A stretch of DNA of 64,000 bases from the NCBI RefSeq assembly GCF_026151205.1, contig NC_087072.1:13864169-13928168 (forward strand). Reading direction: 5' to 3'. Origin of the DNA: Bolinopsis microptera (Eukaryota; Ctenophora; Tentaculata; Lobata; Bolinopsidae). Both the position numbers and the translations under genes were made by a program. Below the pieces are notes generated by a model, which saw only the letters and a list, made by a program, of their open reading frames with translations, was not told the DNA's origin and searched no databases. Positions 47,962 to 60,082 of the stretch are shown here, piece by piece (position 1 is the first letter of the stretch; every line of letters starts with the position of its first letter).

Positions 47962-49200
47962 TTACGGTAGGGGGTGTACGATAAAAAATAAACTTGCCCG
48001 GATTTTCACAGTACCAAATTTGTTATACCTTTTTGGAATGATCCGTGAGTTTGATCGCCTAAGTGCCTTGATTCACGATGTCAATCCTTCGCAGCTCGGT
48101 GAGGCACAGTGGTGCATCTCGCCGATCTACCGAAGGTTGCGAGAAGAATTATTTGATGCGCGGCGCGACCCAGTAGTGCATCGCGCTACAACTAAGTGCC
48201 ATATTTGATGGAGCGTGCCTTTTGGAGCAAAAGTAGGTGTAAAAGTCGCGTAATCAGTAATTTGACGAAATTCGTTGATTTTTGTTGTATTATTCTGTCG
48301 GTCATATCTTCGGTTTTTTGAATGAGATCACTATAAAAATTCAAGGGAGTGCACGATTAGGTAGTGCGCCATCGACAGTGAGCCGCGCGTGCCGACTGTA
48401 GGATGGTTTTTTAGCGCTAATTTCGGCCAGCACAATTTTCTTCAAACAAATAGATATTAAGTATCCTTCCCGACCTCCAATTGCAACAAAAATTGGTAAG
48501 CTAACTCATAGACTTACAAAGAATGTGTCCGAAAAGTTTAAAGCATATCCAACCATCAGACATTATGTTACAGCTAAAAGCAGCGTATTTTGCCCCATTT
48601 TGATCACTATATCAACTCCGATATCCACCAAATTTTTCGGACAGTTGTGAAAGCCCTATTGGAAGGTCGTCGCCAATTTTCAGAATGATCTCATTCAAGG
48701 AACTGAAAATAAATCCAAATAATACGACAAAAATCAACGAATTTGGTCAAATTTGGTCAAATTACGCGACTTTTACAGCTAATTTTGCTCCAAAAGCCGC
48801 GCACCATCAAATATGGCACCTAGGCGAAACTCACTGATCTTTCCAAAAAGGTATGACAAATTTGGTATTGTGAAAATTCTCACAGTCTCTAGAAAACAAT
48901 GGTACAAAAATTTTTAAAATCCGAGCAAGTTTATTTTTATGGAGCACCCCCTAGCACGATAAAAATAAACTTTAAAATGTTTGTACCATTGTTTTCTAGA
49001 GACTGTGAGAATTTTCACATTACCAAATTTGTTATACCTTTTTACCTATTTTGGAAAGATCAGTGAGTTTCGCCTAGGTGCCATATTTGATGGTGCGCGG
49101 CTTTTGGAGCAAAATTAAATAAGCTGTAAAAGTCGCGTAATTTGACTAAATTCGTTGATTTTTGTCGTATTTGGTATTATATTATCACCGCGCCAGAAGG
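47962..49200. repeat. nested copies of the TAGGGGGTGCACC element family
   Basis: 47962-48350 begins TAGGGGGTGTACGATAAAA and is a recombined or partial copy. 48954-49180 is a further 5' portion (TACCATTGTTTTCTAGAG, AAGATCAGTGAGTTTCGCC, GCGCGGCTTTTGGAGC). A complete inverted copy sits between them (48358-48953). 48070-48190 also shares GC-rich DNA with 59010-59120 in reverse orientation. Confidence 0.6.
48358..48953 (-). mobile_element. 596-bp DNA element, copy A (inverted)
   Basis: It runs from TAGGTAGTGCGCC to GGAGCACCCCCTA, flanked by the 7-bp duplication GCACGAT (48351-48357 and 48954-48960). It matches the copies at 57439-58034 and 58238-58839 in reverse. It is non-coding. Confidence 0.8.
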
Positions 49201-50960
49201 AGTTGGGACCTTTTTCGCGTACAATTGGCAAAATTTGGGGTTTGCGATAGCAAAATAAGTGTTTGGAAACAGTTATGAAGGTTTTAGCAAAAGTGGAATG
49301 TAAAACATGAAATAAAACGTTTAATTAAATGATTAGTGAAGGTTTGATAAAAATTGAAGAAAAATGTAAAAAATGGTACGTGTCAGAGCAAAAAAAGTTG
49401 GAAAAAATCGCAAAAATATGAGCCAAAAAAGGTGTATAAAATTGTTCATAACTTTTTTTCTGATCATGATAGGGAAAAAAATTGTTTAATTGCAAAAAGC
49501 TGTAAATTTTTTGCGCGTCATAAATGCAATCTTACGCCGCGCAAGACATTAGGATATAAAATATAAGTCCTTGTTTCGCGTTGGATTGCGACACGCGTTG
49601 GATTACGACACGTATTTTTTTCCCTGCTCTTGCCGAAGGCAAAAAGATCGTAGGGAATAAGTAATCGGGTTTGGATATATGAGGTGGCCCGACGGTCCTA
49701 CGGTGATGACAAAAGTCTGCTCCTTCGCAATATAGACCACTCCTCTATAATTATGTGTATAAAAGGAGTCTATTTTGCGCGCGCGACGCCTGTTATGTGT
49801 TAATTAATTACAGGCATAGCAACCAGTTTTTGGTGCTTGACGACTGTTACACAGGTTTCCATCGGGTTACAATTCACTCTTATTCATTAATATTATAGCA
49901 TATTAGTCATCAGAGCGGATCAATCATCAATGTAAGTGTTATTTTGGTGAAACAAGCTTAATAAATTACCGAGTGATAAAATTCAGCAAGTCGAAACAAA
50001 TTAAATTATGATATCAGCTGATAAACTCGTTGCTGATTACTTAACAGTTGATCGACACTTAATGGTAAAAAGCGAAAACATAGTTGACAAAAGATGTTAC
50101 TTTACTGTTACATTTACATTCAAGGAGCAACTAAGATCAAGATTGCGGTATGCTTTTAAAGAATCCTATATAAAATCAAAGGCTCGATAGTCGATAGTTG
50201 ATGGTGCTGTAGATGTAAGCATCAAACAGAATAGTTGATTACAGTCAATAAAGTTGGCATACGATGCAATAATATGACGTGACATGATACGCATCGTTAA
50301 CACGAAACAAAACCGCGCAAAAATGAAATGATCTACAACCAAACCACATACAGATCGACGGCGACACTTCAGATGCGCGCAGAATTTTACAAGTTCTGCA
50401 CGCCTAATATAATATAAACGATTATCACGTGCGCCAAACACCACTCTGGATACAATAAAGTAGAACAATTACATTGTAGGCAGTAGGGAAATTTGATCGT
50501 GCGTGGTGTTACCGCGGCGAAATTCTTGTATCGTCATCGTTTTAGTCATACAGCAGTCGAACGATCACATTTCCTGTTTCCGTATTTAGTTGTTTTTGTT
50601 ACTTTTAAAAGATGTAAGTGTAACTTATAATAAAAACTTTTTTTTTTTTTTTATAGCTAACAAATTAATTTAACAGATTTTAATCATTAATGAATTTGTA
50701 CTGCATGACTGATAACAGGGCCTTGGACGTCGTTCGGATATTAGGTTTACATTTCTTGATTGTTGAACCACAGTTTTGCGAGACATAACACATTTATATG
50801 TTTCAAACAACCCCATGTAAGAGACTTAAAACATTCATGCGTAACTTGTAACATGTCAGGTAGATCAACATATCTTTAGCTAGGAGGTGGTCCGCAGATT
50901 GCGTGATGGCCGTGAAGATGCCCACTTCTAAACCTCTCAATAGGTTCAATAGGTAGGTTC
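49201..50960. other. no gene established; TATA-like element at about 49753
   Basis: TGTATAAAAGGAG near 49753-49765 is a strong TATA-type string, followed by a possible 5' leader ending in a donor-like CAATGTAAGTG near 49930. A 60-codon frame at 50008-50190 has no recognised domain. GTAAGTG donor-like strings also occur near 50611. These may be the start of an unrecognised plus-strand gene, but evidence is thin. Confidence 0.25.
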
Positions 50961-50963
50961 CCC

Positions 50964-51044
50964 AAACTAGGTGACACTGGGAATCGAACCCTTGACCTTC
51001 TGTTCAAATGGCGACAGCTTAATTTCCACTCGGCCATCTAGTTT
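50964..51044 (-). repeat. tRNA-like, SINE-type sequence
   Basis: The minus strand shows an A-box-like TGGCCGAGTGG and a B-box GGTTCGATTCC, with complementary ends AAACTAG/CTAGTTT. The T arm lies about five bases too far from the 3' end for a real tRNA and the D stem is imperfect, so a tRNA-derived SINE head or pseudo-tRNA is likelier. Confidence 0.4.
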
Positions 51045-51594
51045 TGTTACATAGCGTCCCTTCGTTTTCGACCACTACTTAATTTTGTTTGCATCCAGCA
51101 CCCCAGAGTAATACTTTTGTAATATTGTACACTGTAGCTTACTTCTTTTTTAATCTGACCGCTAATCAATCACGATGATTAGTTTGAACTGATCGAGTTG
51201 TAATCTTTTCTTATAGTTATACAAGTTATATTAGCAGTTTTATAAGCAGCAAATAAGTTATATGAGCAGTTATAGTTATACAAGAAATGAAAAGTTTGAG
51301 ATAAATATTAGCTCTTGTTAGAAAATTGATTATTCTTTGATTACAAGTTTTAACAATAACAAACTGAATAGATTAACGTATACTACCAAATGAACATTTT
51401 AAATTGCACTAAAATTAGTTATATCACACCGCTGTTATCCGTATAAACTTGTTTAATTCCATGCTGTTCTATAATGGCTCCCTCGTTTTTACAAGTTCAC
51501 TGTATTATCAACATCGCTAAATAATTTCACTCAATGGTCACAGTTAACTGAGCTTGTCAGTTCTCCTCGTTTGCCCTGTGGCACCCAGCTGTCC

Positions 51595-54582
51595 TCACTG
51601 GTAGTGCTCCCCTCGGTGGCTCGTGTAGTAATCTTGGTACCTACAGCCTGAAATAGTATATTACAATTCAATTATCGAGACGTAAGTCATAGCCTTTTTT
51701 CATATGGTGGATAATTTCGATATAATTTTTAATACTTATTCGGAAATTGGAATCAAATGTTTACCTCTTTGCTTCTGTTTGACCCCGCGACTAAATCAAA
51801 TCTGCAACTATTGAGAATAAGCCGCTGTGAGATGTTGACCCGCAGTCATTGGGATTGTCATAATTACATCGCTCTTTGCAATTATATGAGTCATCTGCGT
51901 ATCTCACTATCGTACAGATAAAATAATCTAAAGTCGAAATAACCAGTGATACTCAGTCAGAATTTCTCATTTTATCTTCCCCAACCTATGTAACATGCCA
52001 TGGAAATTCTCCGTGTCAATACTGGAGATTTCTCGAGCAACAAAACCTTCGGGACAGGCGCCATACAGCTGGACCCTGGCCTGGATGGCCGAAAGTGTTG
52101 CTTCGAACAATTCCTGATGATAGTGAATTACTTATAACACTTATAAATCAAGAGGCTTGCATATAATGAACATATTGACACGGGTGCAGAGTTGAGTCTG
52201 TACGGAACCTAGTAGTTTCAGATCCTTGTTTAACTTGCCGTACAGCAAGGTCATCCACTACTTTAGCCCGGCGAGGCACATAACTCCCTCTACAACTCCA
52301 TGACAAATGTTTCATATATACTAGCCGAGTTCACAAGTTATATCCTTGTGTTTGAGAAGAGCTCGTTAGAACTGCTTCCTTTCCCTTCAGTATCCCACAG
52401 TCTCTCGAGTTTCGTAACTGCCAGAGAACTCTCTTAAACAATTACTAGACTCGGTGATTATAAATCAAGAGGCTTGCATATAATGAACATATTGACACGG
52501 GTGCAGAGTTGAGTCTGTACGGAACCTAGTAGTTTCAGATCCTTGTTTAACTTGCCGTACAGCAAGGTCATCCACTACTTTAGCCCGGCGAGGCACATAA
52601 CTCCCTCTACAACTCCATGACAAATGTTTCATATATACTAGCCGAGTTCACAAGTTATATCCTTGTGTTTGAGAAGAGCTCGTTAGAACTGCTTCCTTTC
52701 CCTTCAGTATCCCACAGTCTCTCGAGTTTCGTAACTGCCAGAGAACTCTCTTAAACAATTACTAGACTCGGTGATTATAAATCAAGAGGCTTGCATATAA
52801 TGAACATATTGACACGGGTGCAGAGTTGAGTCTGTACGGAACCTAGTAGTTTCAGATCCTTGTTTATCTCACTCAGCATATTTTAATATTTTACCCGTCA
52901 ATTTCAAAATAATTATTTATTGCATCATATTTCTGTTATCAATTTATCAGGGCCACAAGATTTTCTGAATCATAGTCATGTCAAGTTTCCCGACCTCTAT
53001 ATCTCATCCAACTATTTAGCTACAGAGGGAACATCCTAAATTCATGATACGTCACTTAAACTGATAACCCTTTACTCGATATTTGCTTCCTGTTTGACAA
53101 GCTAGAAACTGCCTGTATTGTTTGCTCTGTTCGCTTATTTTATGTTTTACTTTGCGTTAGATTGGATTAAATACAGTACTTCACGGTATTTGGTGCTTGT
53201 AATCATTGTATAAAATCAATAGATGTTCAAAATATTGAATAAAATTGCAATGCACCTAAAGTAAACACCCATAAAAGCTTATTGTAATTACATTGGTAGT
53301 ATAAATTATTATCTGCTTTCAGTACCTACTACATAAAGATATATAAATACATTATACAAGCTATTGAATCTAATTTTTTGACACTAATTGTTCAATAAGA
53401 GGGACAGGGTCAATTCAATTATTATTGACTTAACAGTAAAAAGCTCACCATCGGTAGTCCGTTCTCGGCAGGTTCACTATCACCGGTTTTAAACAGTGGT
53501 ATTGTTGAACCACATGGTGGGAACGTTGGAATTGCCGTCCAACTGATAAGCTCATTCCAAAGAGCCACCCAGCTTCTCACTCTATTTTCTGCTGTTATAT
53601 TCCGGTCGTCAACCGATATAACCTATGTTATACATTTTGTTGGGAGTACGACAAATATTTATACTAAGATGTTGTCATTTAAAATTGGCCCTCCCCTGCA
53701 TTTATTGGGAGTTACCTGGGGACTCAAAGCTTAGAGTTCATAAAAAATTAAAGATATGGCGAGTAAAAGTTCGAGCTGTTCGTGCATTTATGATAGATAC
53801 ATGCTGTGATCTTATTGACTCTAACGTACTTTCTACTTTTAAACGACATTCAAGATTCAACTCTCACTTAAATGGATTGCTGACTATATCTTCTCAGGTC
53901 ACTTCAAGAAGACCATTTTATCTAAACGTACCCATCGATTCTCATCACGTTTTGAACCTTAGGGGAGAAATAGACTCAAGTTATAAACTAATTTTAACTA
54001 TGTACTGCTGTAATAACTTAATATATAATATATAAATTATATTTCACTTCTCGCCGTCAAACTGATTGTCAGTTGTCACACTGTCACAGTAACATGAAAC
54101 ATCGTATGGTGTAATGAAGCTTTCGGCTTACATTTTTAACGAATCTATCCTACTTGGGTAATACGTCACGTCTGCTAGTTCACGCATGACGTCAGCCAGC
54201 GTGTACACCATTACTGTTGAAGCTTTGATTTGTGTGTAGCTCCAAGCGTCCTCTCGCGATTGTTTTATCGCCTCAATGAGGTACTTTCTGCTAAGACCTA
54301 TGAATAAAGAACATTCAATAATTTTTCAAAATAATTCAATTCAATAAGTAATTTTGTGATATAGCTGTTTCTGCTGGCAACACAATATATTATTCAAATT
54401 ATTCTTCTAAGATCTCACCCAGTTTATCAACTAATGTCTTAGGGCAGTAATTATTGTAATTATGGAATCCATAAATGGATGTTAAGACTTAACCTCAATT
54501 AATATTTGACTTACGTGGTGGTGTCACTCCCATCACTCGCTGTTGTGCTGACTGTTTATTTTGACTCGTGTCTTCCAGCTTC
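51595..54582 (-). CDS. unrecognised host gene, 3' part (five exons)
   Basis: Exons on the minus strand: 54582-54515, 54297-54132, 53581-53449, 52113-51986 and 51640-51595. All have AG acceptors and GT donors, and phases agree throughout (180 codons including the stop TGA). The protein reads KLEDTSQNKQSAQQRVMGVT, then YLIEAIKQSREDAWSYTQIK, MVYTLADVMRELADVTYYPS, VRSWVALWNELISWTAIPTF, LSAIQARVQLYGACPEGFVA and ends HRYQDYYTSHRGEHYQ. I do not recognise the family. It looks mostly helical and cytoplasmic, with no signal or membrane segment in this part. The 5' end was not found and may lie beyond the foldback element at 54678. The most upstream exon is the least certain. Confidence 0.55.
52141..52867. 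repeat. 317-bp tandem duplication, 2.3 copies
   Basis: Units start at 52141, 52458 and 52775 (TTATAAATCAAGAGGC). Two full copies and a partial third of 93 bp are identical by eye. They lie in the last long intron of the minus-strand gene. Confidence 0.9.
52868..53448. other. intron remainder, no feature
   Basis: AT-rich intron DNA of the minus-strand gene with no recognisable element. Confidence 0.4.
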
Positions 54583-54677
54583 CTATACGGACATACTAAC
54601 TATCTAAATGAAATTGACATAAAGATTACTTGGGATCGCTGACAAATTATATGAATATTGTATTATATAAACAGCTG

Positions 54678-55278
54678 GGGAAGTTGGTCGTTTAGCTCCG
54701 GCCAGTCCCTGCACGGTCTATGCAAGGTCCCTGCACGGTCCCTGCACAGTAACATATAAACACCGGCTACTAGCCGGCTAGTAGTCACTTTTGTCATAAC
54801 AGCACCTCAACTTCACATTACCAAACCGGCTACTAACCGGCACTTAAAAAGTGGTCACTAGCCGGCTACTAACCGGCTACTAGCCGGCTAGTGACCACAA
54901 AATGGCTACTAACCGGCTACTAGGCGGTCACTAGCCGGCTATTGGCTGAGCTCTAAAGCAGACCTACTTTCTCGAGGTGCCAAACCGGCTACAAGCCGGC
55001 TACTAGCCGGCACTTGAAAAGCGGCTAGTAGCCGGCTAGTGACCGCTTTTCAAGTGCCGGCTAGTAGCCGGTGTTCATATGTTACTGTGCATGGACCGTA
55101 CATGGACCGTGCATAGACCGTGCAGGGAGTGTGCAGGGACTGACCGTGCAGGGACCGTGCATCAAGTGTTCATTGTGCAGGGACCGTGCAGGGACCGTGC
55201 ATAGAGTGTTCTTTTGTTGATGCATGGACCGTGCAGGGACCGTGCATAGACTGTCCGGAGCTAAACGACCAACTTGCC
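54678..55278. mobile_element. 601-bp foldback element with subrepeats
   Basis: The outer inverted ends are AAGTTGGTCGTTTAGCTCCG and its reverse complement. AACAGCTG at 54670-54677 and 55279-55286 may be an 8-bp target duplication. The inside is built from two short motifs and their complements: CCGGCTACTAG/CTAGTAGCCGG near the centre, and GGACCGTGCA/TGCACGGTCC near the ends. It could form a long hairpin. No coding content is seen. Confidence 0.75.
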
Positions 55279-55286
55279 AACAGCTG

Positions 55287-55700
55287 TTGGGATACTAAGT
55301 GCAACAATATGTTTAACTCAACAATTAAGATCATATCCGATGATATTTTGCTGTTCAAGTTTTACTTTTCATTTATCTTTATTACATGTTACAGAATCCT
55401 GAACGCCAATGTTGCTGGAATTCAGCCGAAGTAATAATCCAATTATCACATCCACATTTCTTGATCTCGACCTACACTCGACTACAGCAAGTTAAATAAA
55501 AATTAAGGTGTGATCTGTTTGATATGTCACCTCAAATTATGTTGGACCAGCAAATCTCATTAGGTAGGACTATAGCATAGGAGGCAGTCAGGTAGAGCCT
55601 TATAATCAAATGATCTTACTTAATAAGCCGGCTTAATAATGCATTTGAATTTGAGATAACGGACCGGAAAAAATTGATGTCACGATATAACGTTTTTTAT
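55287..55700. other. no gene recognised
   Basis: Short frames only, with no motif or repeat of note. Confidence 0.4.
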
Positions 55701-55799
55701 GGTGACGGCTACATTTCCCAAGGGAGTACCAGACACAGGGGGACTAAAGTGCAAAGAACTAAAGAAACTGCTGCTAACTACTGCTCACTGCTAAGTGTG

Positions 55800-56309
55800 T
55801 CGCTGGAGATTGGGGAATTATCAAGGGCAAGCAAGGACGTCCAGGTACAATTATTTTTAGCGTTGTATGGCGGAATATACTGTCCGGAATATTACGGTTT
55901 TACTCTTTTAGTAACACTTTAAGAAATTTACGAAATGTATAACAAATACATTTTCTAATCGTGTAAAAAATCGTGTAATCGTGTAACTGTAAATGTACGG
56001 CTCTCTTTCCACAAATGTGTTTTTGGCACAGATGAATGAATATTCGTCGAACTGCTTACAATAGAAAGCTTACATTTCTTAAATACTAGGCGAGGATGGT
56101 GTTCTTGGAGCTACTGGTATGCCAGGTTCGTCCAGAACTGAAGTGACAACGGAGAATTTGGTGCTATTGGAGTGTCTGGTCAGTTTCTGGCGATAGGGAA
56201 CCATTGGTGAAGCGGAGCAAAATGGAGTACCCGGAGACGATGGTAAAAATGGTGCAGATTGAGGAGATGATGGTGACGATGGAAATATTGGAGAGGTTGG
56301 TGTTCAAGG
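55800..56309 (+). pseudogene. decayed collagen-like exons
   Basis: Around 55806-55842 the plus strand reads GDWGIIKGKQGRP before a donor-like GTACAA. 56090-56309 reads GEDGVLGATGMPG, then in shifted frames DNGEFGAIGVSGQ, NGVPGDDGKNGAD, a TGA, and GDDGDDGNIGEVGVQ before GTAAAC. The Gly-X-Y spacing, acceptor-like TACTAG before and donor after resemble a collagen-type exon that has picked up frameshifts and a stop. The parent gene is not in the window. Confidence 0.45.
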
Positions 56310-57033
56310 TAAACGCTTATATTGAGTTCTCATATTTTGAAACGATGAATCTACTTGCAACAGTAAAACTAAAGGCACGGACAAGCATTCTATCGAATGG
56401 TAACATTTTAACATAGTCTAAACTTCTAAAGCCGTTCGAAATTTACCCCATTTTGCATTTTGCTCCGACCAAATACAGGAAAAGCGGTATTATTGCTATA
56501 AAATATATGATCAATCAACAACTTGCTGTGACTTCGAATGATTATTTAAGTTCAAAAATTAACAGGGAAGAACAAATATGTTAACGCAATTTTAACAAAA
56601 TCAATGTTAGTTTAAGTTAGTAAATTTCTCTACGGTCAAATTTTACTATGCACTATGGGCTTTACCATTTTGGTTGACTGGAAGCGGGACCTTTTGCGCG
56701 CGCGATTTCTTGGAGTCGGAGTAGGGACCTTTGTGATTTTTCGGAATCGGGACCTCTGACACCTGTCATTTGTGCTCTGTACACAGGTTTTCCCGCCTAA
56801 TTTCAATGCAAGCCCAATTATCATAAAACCATTACACATTACTATTCTACACTTTACTCCATCTTGACATGTACTAATTGGATACCAGTTTAACTGTTTA
56901 TACTCTGACTCCTCTTGTTTACACTTTTAACTAATGTCGTACATATCTTCAGTTCCTCCAGTCGTCAACCGTGTGACAGTCGATGGGTGATAATTGAAAC
57001 CGGAATATTCCACAGTGTATTCCATCAGCAAGT

Positions 57034-57201
57034 ATGGTAAAGCACCAAACGACGATGACTGAATCTGATGACATGGCATATGGAAATTATGTTTCTAATT
57101 CAGTGAATAACCCATGCAATGAAGATACATCGGACAAATCTAATCAAGTCTCTGCCGACAAAACCAAAAACTCAACTTCATTTTATCTTTTCGTATCATA
57201 A
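57034..57201 (+). CDS. possible small ORF (55 aa)
   Basis: It starts MVKHQTTMTESDDMAYGNYV, is rich in Asn, Ser and Asp, and ends FYLFVS before TAA. The composition resembles a disordered N-terminus more than random AT-rich DNA, but there is no domain, splice evidence or neighbour to support it. It could be a first exon whose continuation is lost. Confidence 0.2.
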   Translation: MVKHQTTMTESDDMAYGNYVSNSVNNPCNEDTSDKSNQVSADKTKNSTSFYLFVS

Positions 57202-57438
57202 GAGTCAACCAAATAAACATTTTTTTACTAAAATGTCAAAACTGCCAAATATCAATTGTATAATATAATATTATGCTCATTTGGAAAAATAAAGACCTTA
57301 TAATTTGTAGAAATTGATGTTAAAATCCAACAACGATTAAGTGAGATATATTTGCGCCAAATACGTCATATTTTTATCGGCGGACTGATTTTACTATGGC
57401 ATCTATTGTGATTTAGGATATCAGTTTTGGGGAATCAT

Positions 57439-58034
57439 TAGGGGGTGCACCTTAAAAATAAACTTGCTCGGATTTTAAAAATTTTTGTACCATTGTTTTC
57501 TAGAGACTGTGAGAATTTTCACAATACCAAATTTGTCATACCTTTTTGGAAAGATCAGTGAGTTTCGCCTAGGTGCCATATTTGATGGTGCTCGGCTTTT
57601 GGAGCAAAATTAGCTGTAAAAGTCGCGTAATTTGACCAAATTTGACCAAATTCGTTGATTTGTGTCGTATTATTTGGATTTATCTTCAGTTCCTTGAATG
57701 AGATCATTGTGAAAATTGGCGTCGACCTTCCAATAGGGCTTTCACAACTGTCCGAAAAATTTGGTGGATATCGGAGTTGATATAGTGATCAAAATGGGGC
57801 AAAATACGCTGCTTTTAGCTGTAACATAATGTCTGATGGTTGGATATGCTTTAAACTTTTCGGACACTTTCCTTGTAAGTCTATGAGTAAGCTTACCAAT
57901 TTTTGTTGCAATCGGAGGTCGGGAAGGATACTTAATATCTATTTGTTTGAAGAAAATTGTGCTGGCCGAAATTAGCGCTAAAAAACCATCCTACAGTCGG
58001 CACGCGCGGCTCACTGTTGATGGCGCACTACCTA
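57439..58034 (+). mobile_element. 596-bp DNA element, copy B
   Basis: The ends are TAGGGGGTGCACC and GGCGCACTACCTA (imperfect inverted repeats), flanked by GAATCAT (57432-57438 and 58035-58041). It has the same content as copies A and C. No frame longer than about 85 codons is seen. Confidence 0.85.
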
Positions 58035-58237
58035 GAATCATTTTAATATGTACGGTTAGGAAATCATTTTAGCTATTTATACTTAATTGCACAATTTTTG
58101 TATTGTGTCTATCAGCCAAAATATTGTTTAGTAAAGACAAAAATTATGGGCGCAAATTCGTTCAATATTTCCAAATGCGCGGAGGTTTCTGTTTACCATT
58201 TTAACAGAATTTATCCGATTTAAAAAATTCTTTCTGT
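58035..58237. other. unique spacer between two element copies
   Basis: AT-rich DNA with no recognised feature. It ends in the target duplication of the next element. Confidence 0.4.
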
Positions 58238-58839
58238 TAGGGGGTGCACCATAAAAATAAACTTTCTCGGTTTTTTAAAATTTTTGTACCATTGTTGATT
58301 GTTTTCTAGAGACTGCGAGAATTTTCACAATACCAAATTTGTCATACCTTTTTGGAAACATCAGTAAGTTTCGCCTAGGTGCCATATTTGATGGTGCGCG
58401 GCTTTTGGAGCAAAATTAGCTGTAAAAGTCGCGTAATTTGACCAAATTTGACCAAATTCGTTGATTTGTGTCGTATTATTTGGATTTATCTTCAGTTCCT
58501 TGAATGAGATCATTGTGAAAATTGGCGTCGACCTTCCAATAGGGCTTTCACAACTGTCCGAAAAATTTGGTGGATATCGGAGTTGATATAGTGATCAAAA
58601 TGGAGCAAAATACGCTGCTTTTAGCTGTAACATAATGTCTGATGGTTGGATATGCTTTAAACTTTTCGGACACTTTCCTTGTAAGTCTATGAGTGAGCTT
58701 ACCAATTTTTATTGCAATCAGAGGTCGGGAAGGATACTTAATATTTATTTGTTTGAAGAAAATTGTGCTGGCCGAAATTAGCGCTAAAAAACCATTTACA
58801 GTCGGCACGCGCGGCTCACTGTCGATGGCGCACTACCTA
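58238..58839 (+). mobile_element. 602-bp DNA element, copy C
   Basis: The same ends as copy B, flanked by TTTCTGT (58231-58237 and 58840-58846). It is almost identical to copy B, with a small extra TTGATTG near 58293, so insertion was recent. Confidence 0.85.
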
Positions 58840-58899
58840 TTTCTGTGTGATCATGCATAAACCTGTATGAATACATTGGTGTACTTCATTTGTCAAATA

Positions 58900-59960
58900 A
58901 AAACAAATAAATACACCAATAAAGCTGTTTAGGAGCGAGATGGCCGTATTTCCCTATTTGCGAGTGAAAAGGTCCCTACTCCTTCTGGCGCGGTGATTAT
59001 ATTTATATATTTTAGCGCGATGCGTTACTGTGCCGCGCCGCGCACTCAATGAGGCTTCTCACAGCGACAGATCGGCGAGATGCGCTACTGTGCCGCGCCG
59101 AGCTGAGATGAATTGACATCGTCAATTAAATCTATATATAGAAGATATATCCGAAAAATATTTATATAATATTTATATATATATAAATATATATGCCCCG
59201 CTTACTAGTTTAGCTCTTTCTAGTCCCCTGCTACACGGCATGTAAACAGGGATTGGCTAGTTAGAGGCGGTCCGTGTAGGCCTTACACTGTGCTTTCAGC
59301 AATACTCATAAGTATTTCCGTGGCTGTGGTTGCAATGCGCCTAGTCTACTGGAATGATTCTTCGGAATTTCGCTGGATTGTACAACTTTCGTCTTGGTAG
59401 ATTCCAAACACAAGGAAATTTTCCTTTTGGTTGGTAATATACTCAATGATGGAAGTATAGTGTATTGGCTATGCCCCGCTTACTAGTTTAGCTCTTTCTA
59501 GTCCCCTGCTACACGGCATGTAAACAGGGATTGGCTAGTTAGAGGCGGTCCGTGTAGGCCTTACACTGTGCTTTCAGCAATACTCATATAAATATTTTTC
59601 GGATATATCTTCAATCTTCGGTTCCTTGAATGAGATCATTCTGAAAATTGGCGACGACCTTCCAATAGGGCTTACAGAACTGTCCGAAAAATTTGGTGGA
59701 TATCGGAGTTGATATAATGATCAAAATGGGGAAAATGCGCTGCTTTTAGCTGTAACATAATTAATAATGTTTGATGGTTGGATATGCTTTAAATATTTCG
59801 GACACTTTCCTTTTAAGTCTATGAGTAAGCTTACCAATATAATTTTTGTTGCAATCGGAGGTCGGGAAGGATACTTAATATTTATTTGTTTGAAGAAAAT
59901 TGTGCTGGCCGAAATTAGCGCTAAAAAACCATCCTACAGTCGCACTCCTGCGCGCAGTGT
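58900..59960. repeat. mosaic of repeats
   Basis: 58960-58995 (AAGGTCCCTACTCCTTCTGGCGCGG) is an inverted match to 49187-49220. 59010-59120 is GC-rich and shared in reverse with 48070-48190. 59141-59612 is a separate inserted block. 59613-59940 is the inner part of the TAGGGGGTGCACC family (AATGAGATCATTCTGAAAATTGG) without its left end. Confidence 0.55.
59141..59612. mobile_element. 472-bp block: direct repeats inside 27-bp inverted ends
   Basis: A perfect 27-bp inverted repeat (59141-59167 and 59586-59612, GAAGATATATCC...) encloses two direct copies of a ~118-bp sequence (59193-59310 and 59471-59588, starting ATGCCCCGCTTACTAG). The block interrupts a copy of the TAGGGGGTGCACC family. It is non-coding. 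Confidence 0.65.
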
Positions 59961-60082
59961 TGTGACCTCCCTTCGTCGTAATAAGCTCGTATTCAGATTG
60001 AACAATTTTAAATTAGTCAAATAAATGTTGTTTCTTTTAGATTTGAATAAACAATATGAATTTAGTCCGAAAGTAATTTTTT

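Noticed and set aside
50964-51044. functional tRNA(Leu/Ser) gene on the minus strand
   Set aside because: A and B boxes and complementary ends are present, but the T arm is misplaced relative to the 3' end and the D stem is poor, so only a tRNA-like sequence is claimed.
53625-54035. 136-codon plus-strand frame as a gene
   Set aside because: No domain or compositional support. It lies in an intron of the better supported minus-strand gene and overlaps its flanks.
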